A stretch of DNA of 64,000 nt from Kappaphycus alvarezii (Eukaryota; Rhodophyta; Florideophyceae; Gigartinales; Solieriaceae): positions 124,001 to 188,000 of the forward strand of contig NADL03000469.1 in assembly GCA_002205965.3 (NCBI GenBank), written 5' to 3'. Of the stretch, positions 11,438-24,085 are shown piece by piece (within the stretch, counting starts at the first letter, position 1; the number at the start of each line of letters is the position of its first letter). Under the pieces are notes generated by a model. It made no database searches and was not told the DNA's origin. It saw only the letters and a list, made by a program, of their open reading frames with translations. A program made the translations under genes and the position numbers.

Positions 11438-12737
11438 ATGAACTCGCCCCAAAATCCGTTCCCGTCCCCGTCCCTCGCCTTTCCAAACTCTCCTCCTGTT
11501 CTGGACCCCGTCTCTGACATCTTCTCCCCGACACAGTTTTTTAACCTCACCCGCAGCACACTTCCTCAACACCGAAACAAACCCCGTCATCCTCTTCCTC
11601 CGTCAACTCTGTCGACATCCAGCCCTTTGTCCTTCCCCCATCCTCTGCCCCTGACCCTGCCCCTGACCCAGCCCCCGCCCCATCCCCACCCATCCTCTCC
11701 TCTCCCACCAACAAGCCCTCCTCTCCCATGCACTCATCATCCACCAGCGCCCACCCAACAGCCCCAAACTCTCTCAAAACAACCTCCTCCCCAGCCCAAC
11801 CGCTCCCATCCTCGAAACCAACCCCGCAGACCCCTTTGCCACTCCCCCTCCAACCCAACACTCCTCAACACCCCCAACGCTCCCCAAATACCCACTTCTC
11901 TCCCACCGCAGTCCGACCCCGCTGATCCATTCCTGCAATTCCTCTCACACCAACAACTATCCCCTCCACAATCCCCACAACCATCCATCCTCTCACATCC
12001 CCTCCACCCATCCTCTCCCATGCGCTCATCATCCACCAGCGCCCCACCCAACAGCCCCAAACTCTCTCAAAACAACCTCCTCCCCAGCCCAACCGCTCCC
12101 ATCCTCGAAACCAAACCCCGCAGACCCCTTTGCCACTCCCCCTCCAACCCAACACTCCTCAACACCCCCCAACGCTCCCCAAATACCCACTTCTCTCCCA
12201 CCACAGTCCGACCCCGCTGATCCATTCCTGCAATTCCTCTCACACCAGCAACTATCCCCTCCACAATCTCCACAACCATCCATCCTCTCAAATCCCCTCC
12301 ACCCCTCCCTCCCTACCACCCTACCACACCTCAACACCCTACAGCAAAACATCTTTCAAACAGACCCCGCCACCCCCCCACACACAACCGAACCTCCACC
12401 CCATGCACACCCGTTCTTCTCCTCACCACTTCACTCCTACCCCGTCCCCGACACCGGCCCCCAACAACCCACTGAAAATCCACCCCCTCACCAACACATC
12501 AACCCCACCTTTGGCGTTCCATCCACCATCCCTGATCCCTCCTTTTTCAAGACTGAAATTCAGCAACTACTCCAAACCTCACACCACCCCTTTCCACTCC
12601 TCCACCAAAACCAAAATCTATACGACTCTGTCCAACCACAAGCCTCTGACCCTGTCCCACCCTCTCCCATCCCGCACAACCCACCCCCCGTCCCCAATCC
12701 CGACTCAATCCCAGTCCTCGACATTCTCAACGACCCC
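11438..12737 (+). other. Pro/Ser-rich 5' region of the zinc-finger gene, frame-broken
   Basis: Protein-like low-complexity sequence lies upstream of the zinc-finger frame. An ATG at 11438 opens MNSPQNPFPSPSLAFPNSPP. Later stretches such as NPADPFATPPPTQHSS, DPADPFLQFLSHQQ and LYDSVQPQASDPVPPSP read naturally but not all in one frame. The frame that reaches the zinc fingers is open back to 11655 without an ATG before 12738. A tandem duplication (11725-12305) and one-base differences in C and A runs move the natural frame. Explanations include a small intron (CTCACCCGCAG near 11555 resembles an acceptor), homopolymer sequencing errors, or genuine decay of a disordered N-terminus. Confidence 0.45.
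11725..12305 (+). repeat. 292-bp tandem duplication in the zinc-finger gene
   Basis: Two adjacent copies, each starting at CTCCCATGC (ATG at 11728 and 12020). Copy 2 carries one extra base at each of three runs: C near 12042, A near 12113, C near 12165. The offset is therefore 292 before and 295 after these sites, neither a multiple of three, so the copies lie in different frames. Confidence 0.85.
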
Positions 12738-13640
12738 ATGCCCCAACTACTCCTTCCCAACGCCATCAACCCTACCGACATTCCCGACACCCTCATGTCC
12801 CCAGTCTACCACCAATCACACCCCGACCCCGACCAACACCTCAACAATCTCCAACACCCAATCCCCTCCCCCTCCCCCAACCACTCCGCCTCCCGTCCAT
12901 CCTGCAAACACCACTCACTCAAGCCCCACAACCCCAGCAAGAAAAACAAAAACTTCGTATGCACCACTTGCTCTCGCTCCTTTGCAAACAAGACAAACCT
13001 CGTACGACACCAACGCAGCGTCCACGGCCCAACCGCCACCTTGAAATGCCTCGAATGCAACGCCCCGTTCACCTCGAAGAAAAGCCTCGCCACCCACCGC
13101 CACGAAGCCCACGGCGTCGTCCCAATCACACACATCATTCGCGGCCTTCGCGAAAATGCAAACCACGCAGTGGAAAAACACGGCCCGTCCAGTCCGCATC
13201 GTGCATTGTCGTCTGACCGCATGGATGAGAGCCATTCCGGCCAATCGAATCTCGTTGCTGTTTCGCGTGAAACGCGGACTAGTGCCCGCGAGTCGCGTAA
13301 AAATAGACGGGGAGGCACTTTTCGTGACACGGAAAGTGACAATTGCATCGACGCTTCGGCTGTATCGGAGCCTTCGCAGCAGTCACAGAATATCCCGACT
13401 TTGAGGAGGTCCAGGAGACTCGCGGGGGAAGCCCCGGCCAGTGGCCGCGTTGATAAGCGCAGGGCAAATCTGTATCGTTGTCACTTTTGTCCAAAGACTT
13501 CCCCGTATCTTGCAAATATAAATAGACATATGGATATTGTTCACAGGAAGATCAAGCCCTTTGTTTGTGAAAAGTGTGGCCGCTCGTTTGGTACTAACCA
13601 TAATCTTATCTTGCACAAGTGTTCTGCGACAGAAAACTAG
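12738..13640 (+). CDS. C2H2 zinc-finger protein (C-terminal 300 residues)
   Basis: The frame ends in four zinc fingers arranged as two pairs. Finger 1 is C75-x2-C78...H91-x4-H96, finger 2 C104-x2-C107-x12-H120-x4-H125, finger 3 C248-x2-C251-x12-H264-x4-H269. A last finger, C277-x2-C280-x12-H293-x1-C295, has a shortened end. Between the pairs is a Ser/Arg-rich linker with the basic stretch TLRRSRRLAG, a plausible nuclear-targeting or DNA-contact patch. This is the layout of a nuclear DNA-binding regulator; its targets cannot be told from sequence. 12738 is the first ATG of the frame, but the frame is open to 11655 and the upstream sequence looks coding, so the true N-terminus is probably longer. 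Composition is C-rich on the coding strand in the N-terminal part and normal in the fingers. Confidence 0.8.
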   Translation: MPQLLLPNAINPTDIPDTLMSPVYHQSHPDPDQHLNNLQHPIPSPSPNHSASRPSCKHHSLKPHNPSKKNKNFVCTTCSRSFANKTNLVRHQRSVHGPTATLKCLECNAPFTSKKSLATHRHEAHGVVPITHIIRGLRENANHAVEKHGPSSPHRALSSDRMDESHSGQSNLVAVSRETRTSARESRKNRRGGTFRDTESDNCIDASAVSEPSQQSQNIPTLRRSRRLAGEAPASGRVDKRRANLYRCHFCPKTSPYLANINRHMDIVHRKIKPFVCEKCGRSFGTNHNLILHKCSATEN

Positions 13641-13814
13641 TCCAAACCGGCCTTTGCAAATCAAAGTTGCACACGGATGCGAAATTTTGGCGCAACGCGT
13701 TCTCTGCAAGCAGCTGTCTGACATTTTACTTTTTGTTTGTCTTGTTTAATTTTGCTCTGAATGTGAAAAAGCCATTGCATTTGCGCCCATGTCAACAGAA
13801 ATGAACGCAGTGTA

Positions 13815-14269
13815 CTATTGTTCATGTGGACTTTTATTCTTTGCATAGTCATAGACCCATTGGGTTGCTTTCCTACCGTCTACAATATTATGTATTATAG
13901 TGTCTTGTAAACAAAGAATTCCCTCATATAATTGCCCTGCCATCTGTACTCTAGTCCCTCCAAAACTCCCTCGGTTCAAAGCCCTCTCAAGTCTCGCAGA
14001 ACACACACCCGCATTCAGCATCTTTATGCGAAACGTTAATCTTGTTCTAACCACTTGCTAGATAAATATGGAAAAATCTCAATACTTTTTCCAAACATTC
14101 CTTCCGCTCTTACTAACCAATGACTCTGCAGAAATTCCAAGCGATAATTGCTCAATGGCTCTGTAGGAACGAACTCTGATTCTGCAGTAGATCGAGGCGA
14201 AATTGGGTAAAAAAAAGCTGCACTGCTGTTGCCACTCTGTCTTTTCAGTAAAGACATGGGAAAAGGCAT
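13815..14269 (-). CDS. possible small host gene of unknown function
   Basis: Two overlapping minus-strand frames both look coding. The first runs from the ATG at 14269 to 14036 (begins MPFPMSLLKRQSGNSS, includes FLQSHWLVRAEGMFGKS). The second ends at 13815 (includes GSFGGTRVQMAGQLYEGILC and ATQWVYDYAK). A GT in AAGTGG near 14050 followed by AG further on would allow a short intron joining them; a frameshift is the alternative. It would converge tail-to-tail with the zinc-finger gene, 170 bp apart. I recognise no family, and the match of composition and length to a gene is suggestive only. Confidence 0.3.
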
Positions 14270-14433
14270 AGGGGAAACTAGGCTGCTTTACTGATTAGAG
14301 ATGTAAAACGGTTACCTTCCGAGAATGGAAATAGCAGGTCTGCGTATTGGAGGCATAGACAGACAGACAACCTCACAAGACTGGTTTAAGGCCAGCTGTA
14401 AGACATGCTGCGTGGGACAAAACTGTTGTTACC

Positions 14434-14646
14434 TCATGTCTTTGCATATGGACGTACCACGCCCTGGCGACGGTCCCCATAGCTCTCGTAGCGTCTGACC
14501 ACATCCGTCAGTAACGCAAATGCGGCGGAGTGTTCCTCTCTTAGAGTGGATATTGGCAGTATGAAGAGTTTCGCTTGGGCATTCATGGTGATAAACTTTT
14601 GAAGCCTGTTGAACTCGCTATTATTCACGGCGTCGAAAGATGCCAA
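14434..14646 (-). mobile_element. RLE-type retroelement tail fragment
   Basis: The minus strand encodes a block LFILPISTLREEHSAAFALL followed by TDVVRRYESYGD, which follows the same pattern as the PISTLGGWHPDA tails elsewhere in the window. It is a diverged copy lying just downstream of another tail copy on the same strand. Confidence 0.45.
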
Positions 14647-14849
14647 AGGGTTGAAGTAGCGAGTGAAAAAAATGGTTCAAGAAAAGAAGAGGGATATGCA
14701 CCGGCAGGTACGAAATATTTTTGCATCCTTAATATGAAAATACCTCGGTCATTGTATGTAGATCTTGATAACCCTGTAAATTTCAGAAAAATAAGAGCTG
14801 GGCCCTATCTTATGCTAAAAGTGGGGATTCAGAAAATGGAAAAAATGGG

Positions 14850-15420
14850 GGTTTCTTTGTTGAGATGTATGGAATGGCTAGAACCCGTTTGGGTTTGTAA
14901 ATCTGAATGTCATATTAAATACATGTACCGATGGTCGAAGCAATGTACAAATCATTGCTGGCGAATGCCAGCACAAGCAACAGTCTACCAGAAAGTCGAT
15001 GGGATGCCAGACAACAGACAAGCAGCGTTACATGTTACTGCCAACGCCGAGTGTCGCTGTAGAGGAATGCCTCGAACCTTCGGAAACCGTTCCATTGCGC
15101 AGCTGGAGACGATTCTTGCAAGCTCCATGACGACTGAAAACGCCTCTGGATGCTATCCGCCAAGAGTAGAGATTAGAACAGTAACTAGCCGGGTTCTCTC
15201 CGGTAATTCCACAAGAAAGTATTGGTACTTCTGCTGCGTTTCCGCGCTCGCTGCATTGAGACACTGGTCATCAGGTTGAAAGGCCGGACTCTGGAATGGG
15301 AGGGAGCGAGTGGATTGACGAATTTTATGTCAAAATAGTCAGTTCCGCCTGCGACACCCATAGCTCTGATGTCTGGTCTTGTCCAGTATTCAGTAATTTA
15401 GACCGATCTAATTTTTCTGA
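14850..15420 (-). mobile_element. RLE-type retroelement: nuclease core plus tail
   Basis: The minus strand encodes RPDIRAMGVAGGTDYFDI then KFVNPLAPS, a PD...D nuclease core equivalent to DIRVMG...FFDVTFVDPLA at 3.8 kb. After a frame change comes the tail ISTLGG, a stop in place of the usual W, HPEAFSVVMELAR, and LQRHSALAVTCNAACLLSG. The 14850-15185 part is repeated inverted at 25845-26195. It is a dead 3' fragment of a non-LTR element; no reverse transcriptase is visible upstream. Confidence 0.6.
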
Positions 15421-15871
15421 ATTTCTTTTTTTGGGTTTTCGTCATGAGTGCGGATGAATCTAAAACTGGTGATCACATGTCGACCACAACTGTCACTTAA
15501 GGAGTCCTTATCGATAGCAATCTTCTCATCCTGAAAGTCACAATCTGTTGAGAGGAAAAACCGAGGATGTCTCTGCTAGAAGGATTCAGAGGACTGTGAA
15601 CCAGTTCAAACTTTTTGAAAAAGTAATGTAGAGGGGTAAATTTGAGTAATTTAACAGTTGGAAAGTAATGCCACTTCCTGAAGTGAGGACACATATTCCA
15701 TTAGGGATGGAAGAAAGTGGGTATGAGCTTACAGAGTACGAGGTTAGCAGCACATATTCAATTGGGGATTGAGATGAGTGGGTGTGAGCCTACAAAGTAC
15801 TAGGTTAGCAACAATATTCTGAGTGATTATCAAAAATCTCTATCTATTCTTTTATTTTGTTATTATATGTG

Positions 15872-15955
15872 AAATGGGGGGTTAATTTACTGTGGTAGAT
15901 ATGTGGGTTGGTACCCAGTAAATTTATACCGGATCGTAGATACCGTATATTGATA
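15872..15955 (+). repeat. 84-bp dispersed repeat, copy 1
   Basis: From ATGGGGGGTTAATTTACTG to ACCGTATATTG, nearly identical to 44107-44190. Inside, TTAATTTACTG and CAGTAAATTTA form a near-perfect inverted repeat around TGGTAGATATGTGGG. Confidence 0.75.
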
Positions 15956-17569
15956 TTTTGTTATTTGATGTGCACTAAGGATGTGCCTGCGGAAAATATC
16001 AGGAAGAGGACCAAATGTGAATACTTTTTTGAATTTGCATGATATTTTAATTATGTTCCCGTGGCAAATTCATGGCACGATTTTTTGTCAGAAGCTGGCA
16101 ATAATTAAAGACAGTAGATGCTATGGTGTCCGAAGATACTAAGCTCAGTTTTATGATACTGTTTTTGTGACAATTCCGTTCAGGTGGCTTCGAGCTCCAA
16201 GAGATCACCTAGATATTTAACTTAATAAGTCAATTTCGTCCACATTTCACAGTACGTTTGTCTGAGACTTTAAAGTTAGGCAAAAATCTTATGTAGGCTG
16301 AGTGAATTGCTTCCTGTAGGAGAGGTAAAGAAATTTGGGAGACAACTTCAAATGGAGGCCCAAGTAGTCCGGTTATTGAAATTCAATATCTATCCTGAGA
16401 AGCATTTATTTATACGGTATCCCCTACGCATCAGTGCCGTAGCAGTCTTTCCGCTTGCGAAACCTAGTTCTTGGGATAATTGTTTTTGACAAAATCATCT
16501 TTTGGAAATATCCCCATCATTTCTAAAAAATTATGTCTATCATGCCTGATATTGTCTAAAGTAATTACTTGAGATTTGCTTCAGTTCATAAGAAAGTAAG
16601 TGATGGAAATGAAGTTCTATCCATGTATTGTGAGTTGCTGCTTACATTGGCCCATATTGGCTTGTTCATAGAAAACGGTCGCTTCAACGGCTTGGATACG
16701 TTCAAATCTCTCTGATAATTTTAGTTATAAGGACACAGTCAAGCACGAATCTCAGTTCTCCGGTAAAATACTGGATAAAAACTATGTGTTTAACTTTACT
16801 ACTGAGAGAGCACACCACTATCTGCCGTAATCATGTAGCCGGGCATGTTCAAGCAAAAAGGAGCTCTTGTATAGATGAAAAACCGAGTATTGGAAACAGG
16901 AAAAGTGAATTTCTCAATAAGATGTGGTAGTTTTTAAGAAAATCAATTGCAGTGGGTCCAAAACTTTTAGCATTAAATTGTGTTCAATTTTTTAATCGAG
17001 GCGTTTATTTATTCTACTTTACTTTGTTTAGATTAATCAATAGGCTCTTAAATCAGATTAAACCCCTTCTTCTCCCAAACCTGTTACCATTTCTTGTACA
17101 AAACCCCAGATGTTTAATGTTTCATAAATAAACCATTTTCTGGTGGATGAAGTCGGCTCACTTTCGAAAAAAGTGCTACCTACAGACATATTACGCTAGT
17201 AATACGCACTATCAACCGCTTGAATGCCCATGCTAATCTGAAAATCGTTGGCGAACTATGCTTAGTACTCCTGAATTCATACACAGAAAAGATATAAAGT
17301 ACAGAAATATTTATTGGGCTGCTAGCTTCTAAATCATATGTTGTCAACATCACAAAAAAATCTATTTGCCTATTTTATTCACATCAGCCTTTAAGGTTTC
17401 ACCTTCCCATTGGAACCTGTAAAAAGCCTACGATCTGTGTATGAATTTTTATGCTAATAGTTTCCGTAGGTTATTTTTTCGGCTTATCTTGACACGAACA
17501 GAACTTCATATAAGGACAGAAACTATTTAAAAGAAGAAGAATGACGCTTTATTGTTTGAAGATAAGTCC

Positions 17570-17820
17570 GCACTACACAGGACCTCGGGTTCTGCTAGAC
17601 GGACGACTCCGGGCAATGGCTGAACCGATTGCCCACTCAAGCGAAAAAGGGACCGGAAGAAAACTCCACCACCTGAACCGGGGATTCAGAAGGCTTAAAA
17701 AACTCCCGCTGTAAGCACATAGTCTTACAGACAGAGACGGCGACGACAACGGCGAGAACTCCGGACGAGAGAGCTTGACGACAAGCCCGCAAGGCTGTGA
17801 AGACCACAACCCCTCTTAAA
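17570..17820 (-). other. GC-rich island, possible short retroelement or LTR remnant
   Basis: A 250-bp patch rich in G+C with sharp borders inside the AT-rich block. On the minus strand it ends near AATAAAGCGTC, a polyadenylation-like signal. It has an open frame but no recognisable protein and no tRNA-like boxes that I can see. A SINE-like element, a solo LTR remnant or a processed transcript are all possible. Confidence 0.3.
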
Positions 17821-20800
17821 AGAGTGCTATCTTCTGTATTGTATTCAGATAGTGCTAATCACATTTTCTATAGTATTACGGCATTCTACTTCAAATTATC
17901 ATTACTTTGAACTTTTTTGTTCCAAATACTCGGTTAATGTACAATTAATAATTTAGATACTGTGAAATTTACTGTAAATACTAATTCAACTCGGCAATGA
18001 CAAAAATTGTGGGTCATATGTTCAAAAATATACAGAAGGTGTCCAAGGGAATTTTTAAGTTCTTGGCTAAGACCTACATTAATAAAAAGATGAAGATAAC
18101 ATAGTTACATGAATGTATCAGTTTTAATTTTTCATTACAGGACTACAAAATTTGAAATTTATGTGTATGAAAATATTGTATGCTAGTTTTATAGATTATG
18201 TGACCTATTTTTGATAAATCTTTAATATGCCTATATTTCCTCTAGACATATTTTCAGTCTGGAACAACTGGGAATTAAATTATTCGAAATTGAAAAGATC
18301 ACTGCCTTCTAATTTAGGAACCAACAGTTCCGGAATAGTGCTGTCCTTTTGTTAGAAGCACTAGAATAATCTCAAATACCTATTGATATTTATTTTTTTA
18401 ATAAGCTAATACAGTAATAATATGTATTGAAGACGTCTAGAAGCGACTTAATCAGATGGAGTGAGCCACATGGCAAATAACATCCAGAAAATGATGGAAA
18501 AGATAGTGCAAAATTCTAAATAGATGGAAACTACTGGGAACTCTGAGTACATATGAAAACAGCTAATCTATAGAGGACTATGATCTTCTCTAGAATTCAC
18601 TCTTTTATTTTCAGTAGAATTAGAAGAAAAATCAGTATATTCAGAAAATGAAGTTTTATTGATGCAGTCAATTCGTGAAATAACATATACTTTCAAATGT
18701 TCTAATAATTAAAAATGAGTAGGAACGTTTCACGTGTCAGGCTTAAAATGTCTTTATCATATCAAATTTCGGAATATTACTTCTTTATTGGTACTTGCCT
18801 ATTTTTAATTATTTTTGGATGGGTGCAGTTCTCCGTACGAGTAAAAATGAACAACCTTTGAGCAACCTGCTAGAATCATCGCGATTTATGACATTTCTTC
18901 CTAAAAATATTCCACGCAGAGAAATTAGGATCTAACTGTGATTTTTACTACAAGCTACATCATTACTATACGATAAAGAGAAGTTATTTTAAACTATGCA
19001 TGATTCAGAATGAGATTTTCAATTATAAATGTCGTAAAGCCAAAGTTACCTTTCTCTCCAGACGTCGATCTTAAAAGAAGTGTCCCATAAAATATATTCT
19101 ATTAAATTACATTATTTCGTTTTAAAACTTTCATCGACTGCATATTCGAAATAACGGGAAGATTATTGTATGCTCTTTTGCATGAACAAATTATTATTTT
19201 GCCTAAATATATTCTCTATCCATACCTCGTTCATTGTTTGCACTAATTGAGCTCTTAAATATTTATTTTTTCACTCTAGAGGTTCCTGGTTTTGTTTAGA
19301 ATATAAATATTGGAGACATTTTCTGTTAGTATGGAAGCACTTACTTCTGGTCATTTATGTCACTTGAATTGATTTATTATTTTTCTTTATAGTAACTTCC
19401 AAATATATTCTCAAAATACCATGCCTTAATGTTAGACTTTACACAAGAATGAGTCGATTCAAAGATGTTTATTTCAACTAAATTAGTCGAAGGTGATGCC
19501 TAAGTGGAGTCGGTAATGACAATAACTATCATTTTATCGCTATTCTTGATATGCTTTATTGTAACGGAGTAAGAATGCTCAAAAGAATTTCGTAAAATAT
19601 TAATGATTGTCGAACACGTGTAGAGGTAAATTTAATGTCTCCTGAACTCTTCTCATACAAATAAGTTGCCATAAGTTCGATAAATAATCTTCGATGTATC
19701 ATCAAAAAGATGTAAATATTTCCGCAAAAATTTTGGAAAGGATTATTTACTCAACTGTGATTGGAGGTCTAAGATTCCTTCGTTGGAATATATAAAATAC
19801 CATTATTTACGTTCCCAATCTGATCAATTCCAATATCAAAGAGGAATAACAAATAATTTTTCGGAATAGGAAGTAGAATTGGAACAAGATTTTGCAAATA
19901 CTGCCTAACTTATCTAATATTTTCTTCCAAAAAACATAAGGAGTTCATGCGTTTTTTTGTACTCATTTCATGTAAAATATGTACCTTGAGAAGAAGTTTT
20001 AATGAATAGAAAACATCACTAAAACTTAAACCTATAAAATTTTACCTGGAAGAAATACTACAAGAAAGTTGTCATATTGTGGATTATTTGAAAATACTTC
20101 GAGCCTTACTGTTGCTTTCAAATCTCAAAGGGTAAAGTATAGTATTGAATCGCGTAACTATCTAAATACTGAACAGTAGCACAGATTTACTATTAAAATA
20201 CCCTAAACAATGACCTTCTTTCTATTTTCTTATGCTTGAATTCTTTTATACTGAAACTCTGAATATCCTTATCATTTGAGGGTATATTTCTACTTCAAAC
20301 CCCTGACGGGACGATGAAAAGTCCATATTTCACACTTTAATACCCTTTTCTTAGAAAAAAGTTTCAACTGAAGATGTGATAAGAGTGTTATTATGTATCG
20401 AGACAGCTAAGAAGTAAAGCAAATGGTTGTTTAACGATTAAAAATTTCTTTAACATTATAATTACTTACATGAGAAGAGACAATGCGATGAGATGTTTAC
20501 TCATAAAGCGTGAATTCATGCATAGAACATAGTTGTGAAAGAAAAGACAAGGTGAACTCAATGTCGTAATCACTAGAGAAGCATTCCTACGATATATGAC
20601 AATGAAGGTTAGTTTTCTGAGCGAATCACTGACAAAAGTTTTCTCAAAATGAGTATAGATCTAAAACTTTTCTTTTTTCCACAAAGCCTATCACTTCTAA
20701 ATAAGAACTTGCCCAATTTTTTGGAAAAAATATTGAATTCAAATTCATTGGGGATTAGAGTCAGCGAGTGGGTGAGAGGTATATTTATAGACCTTGAATT

Positions 20801-22104
20801 GGAAAAAGTGAATCGGATGTGAAGTTCCGTTGTACACGACTTCCTGATTACGCTGTTCGAAAAATGTGGCTACTTTGAAAATAATTCTTTTTGAATCGGG
20901 TTGAGTTGCAACTCAAATACATTCATTTCATAGCATATAAATTGATAAGTTATAAAGCAAAGTAGTTTTTAGATAATCGAGAATAATGAAAATTTGGAAA
21001 AAGTACTGTAAAAAATTGTGATATCCCTCTTAGTAGGTTGGTGTTCGCTAGACTTCAAAGATTAATGCTTCAAGATTTTTTTCAGAAATCTTTGAATGGA
21101 GCGAGTCCTTGATAACAGTTTGATGTCTAGAAAGAAAACAATTTTCATTAAGGTGGTAAGTTATACTGACTTTTATATTTTAGATGGAACATTGTCTTTT
21201 TGCGAAGTACATCCTTTACTACAGATTAAAGTAATTTACAATCTTATTTCAGCCTTTTCATTAGCTTATTACGTTTATGTTTTATTCGTTTATTATTGAA
21301 ACTTTAAATTTCAAGTTGATGAATCTGCAGTTTCTCCGTTTGTATACTGTTTTCCTCTCCAGTATGGTTTTTGGAAACTGTCTTTTCTTGAAAAACTCGC
21401 TCATATTTATATTATTAAAAATGAAAAGACATTTTGAAATCATTACAGTAATTTCCACTTTTTTAGTAAAATAAAAAGCAATAAAAGCATCTCAACTTGG
21501 ACGTGTTCAGGTGGATAGAAATGCATTCACGTACTTCCAGAAAAATCTCAAATGAATTTTATGTATACTTTTTGGGCATGTTTACGCCAATAAGAGAAAT
21601 ACTGTTTTCGAAATGAAACCTCCTTATTAGGAATTCTGTGTTTATGAAAACAAAGTTTTAGAATAGGTCTGAATATAGATCCTGGAGATAGTACTTAAAT
21701 CGCAAGAAGGATTAAGTGGGGGCGTTTTCAGTGTTAGAGATTTGTCTTTTAAGTAAATGTAAAACAAGAATGTATAGTAGAATTAAATATCTGACCGCAG
21801 TATGTTATTACTTGAAAGCCTTGGGGTGGAAACTTTTCAGGGTTTAGAAAATATAACAAAATTTAAAGAAGTAGCTTTAAGTGCAGTTAAGTTTTTGAAA
21901 ACTATGTAGAGATTCTTTACATTCTTTTGAAATGGCTTTGAAATGTATTTAGAGATTTAAAGCTATCCTGTTCTTTTTTTCTAGAGTTCTTTCAGAAGAG
22001 GATCTTATTTCATGTCATGGTTTAAGTGATCTTTATTTAAATTCTTGCTATGTGCATTTAATAGGTGGTAAAAAATCTGGCCAACCTTAGCTAGTCCTGT
22101 GGGA

Positions 22105-22392
22105 TTACTTCAAATTTTCATGCATTAGGTCATAATGAGACATCATTTTAACTTCACCAAGCACTTGTTGATGGTAGTCACCCTCGGAAATTATACTATC
22201 ATTTATGGTAGTTCTCATTTTTAAAAATTTTTTATTGCTTGTATCAGCAAGTGATCCTTGACTGCAGCTAAGCGGATGGTAACGAAATGTGCCGTGCGTC
22301 GTGGATAATAGCTCGTTTTTCTTATTAAATATAATCTCTAAAGCTCGAATGTGTTGACTTTCCGTCTGATTACGATAGATCAAAAGCTTCAC
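22105..22392 (-). other. 95-codon open frame in AT-rich DNA, possible exon
   Basis: An uninterrupted minus-strand frame with protein-like composition (LIYRNQTESQHIRALEII, then GEVKMMSHYDLMHENLK). It begins after a stop and with GTG rather than ATG, so if real it is an exon or a fragment. I recognise no family. A frame this long is unlikely by chance in such AT-rich sequence, which is the only argument for it. Confidence 0.3.
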
Positions 22393-23098
22393 GAAGACTT
22401 TTTAATCCCCATATTCATCTAGAGCCAAAAAACTAAACTTTTTGAAATTAATTCTATCTCGCTTTGAATTCTCTCAATAGCGATTATTAGCTTTCATTTC
22501 TGAAAACATTACTCGTAGAAGTAAAGTTTTTCGTGAACGAGGTCATCTTGAAAGTATCCGAATACTGGAGAAGCATCTAGTACCAAAGCGGAGCAAAGGA
22601 TTAAAAATATTAACGAACTGAGATGGCTCGTTTAGTTAATAATACATTCGAATTAGAAAAAAAGTGTCCAAACGTTTTGCAGTGGACTTGATCTCTTGCA
22701 TTATGAATAACTGTTTTTCAAGTTTGTCCGCGAAAAGGCTCAAACTACACTATTACTACTTTTCTTCTCATGAGAAAATCCTAGAACCCTTACATATATC
22801 TTGCACCGACCTGACAGTTAATTAAGTTTTCTAATACGAGATTAGTCGGAATTTATCAAAGTTCAGTTTTTACTAATTCAAACAATCATTCATTGACGTA
22901 CGTGCCTTATGTATATATGCATATGCGGAAACAGAAAGGATTTTTTGCGGTTTGAAAGATCAATAAGACCAACAGATGTTTTCAGATTTACAAAAGAATT
23001 GCCAAAACAAACTAGATTAAGTCAACTGCCTTTAAACTGGAATAACACACCATTTTACCTATGTTATAAACCCTACTTTATTTAGTTTTCGTTTTTAC

Positions 23099-23180
23099 AG
23101 ACAGTAATTCTAACAATAAATATGTGAAATATTCAGGAACAGAAATGAGAGACTTTATAAGATTTCTTGAATCAAGTATG
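23099..23180 (+). other. exon-like segment with canonical splice signals
   Basis: The segment is preceded by TTTTTACAG and followed by GTAAGTC. It reads open as SNSNNKYVKYSGTEMRDF and on through IRFLESSM. The frame stays open past the donor for about 45 codons. No neighbouring exon could be assigned with confidence. It is either a lone true exon of an intron-rich gene or a chance arrangement. Confidence 0.3.
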
Positions 23181-24085
23181 GTAAGTCAAAACATTGAAAA
23201 ATATGAAAGCATGTTGATGTTTTCTGAAAACTATGGTCTTACGTGTCTTAGTTTTAGTGTATTAAAATTTTCACAAACTATTCTGCCTTTAGTTGTAGGA
23301 AAACGAGTATTTCAGTAGATTTAGAACTAAAGAGTCTGATTTTAAGAAATTATCAGCAAGACAGAATATTAATGAAATATTACTATAATATTGAAATTTG
23401 GAAAACGATAAGAGTTTATTTCTTTCTGTTAAGTAGTTGACTACTATATATTTTTTCTGTGTACAAGAAAGCTGAGTACGGTATTTGCAATGAAAAATAC
23501 CAAAATTATCATTCGTACGGGTAGGAAATTACTATTGATCCGAGTATATTAACCTCAAAAAACGTAAAATATGAAAACTCTTAACTGTACTGAAACGAAA
23601 GCACTTGTTGTACGGATGCGAATCTTTTTACCAGTCAAGTAAAGTAGATATGTTTTCTGCAAGACCACCCATTATGTAAAATATATAATTCATAAGTCCT
23701 TTAAAGGTCCAAGTATGAACCCCTCTTAGAATGCAGGACCTATTTTTGTTAAAAAAATGTGGTATACAAAAATTGGGTCTCATGGAACTAGTCCCTTTTA
23801 TGAAAATGGAAAATTTTATACCCCGAAAAAGTTTCGTATTTTTATGTTTAATGTGCAAACCTAAGTCTTGGCCACGCGGACACAACGCCGGTCATTACAT
23901 GAAGATCAGTTATAGTGAGCCGGGAGGATAACATCCATATCATTGATATAATAGTGAGTATCACCTTGCCAACGCCTTGAAAATAGAGATGCCTTATATT
24001 TTTGCTTCAGTCCCCACTTGACCAAGGGATCGATGCCAAAGGAACCACATTATCATATAAATCTCCTTAATAGGTGAAAACGGAT

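Noticed and set aside
11306-12352. Gly/Arg/Trp-rich open frames on the minus strand of the zinc-finger region
   Set aside because: They are mirror images of extremely C-rich plus-strand DNA that lacks stop codons in every frame; they have no motifs and repeat with the tandem duplication.
21096-21474. Short open frames with membrane-like composition in the AT-rich block
   Set aside because: They are AT-driven Phe/Leu/Tyr runs without supporting motifs; the length is near chance for this composition.
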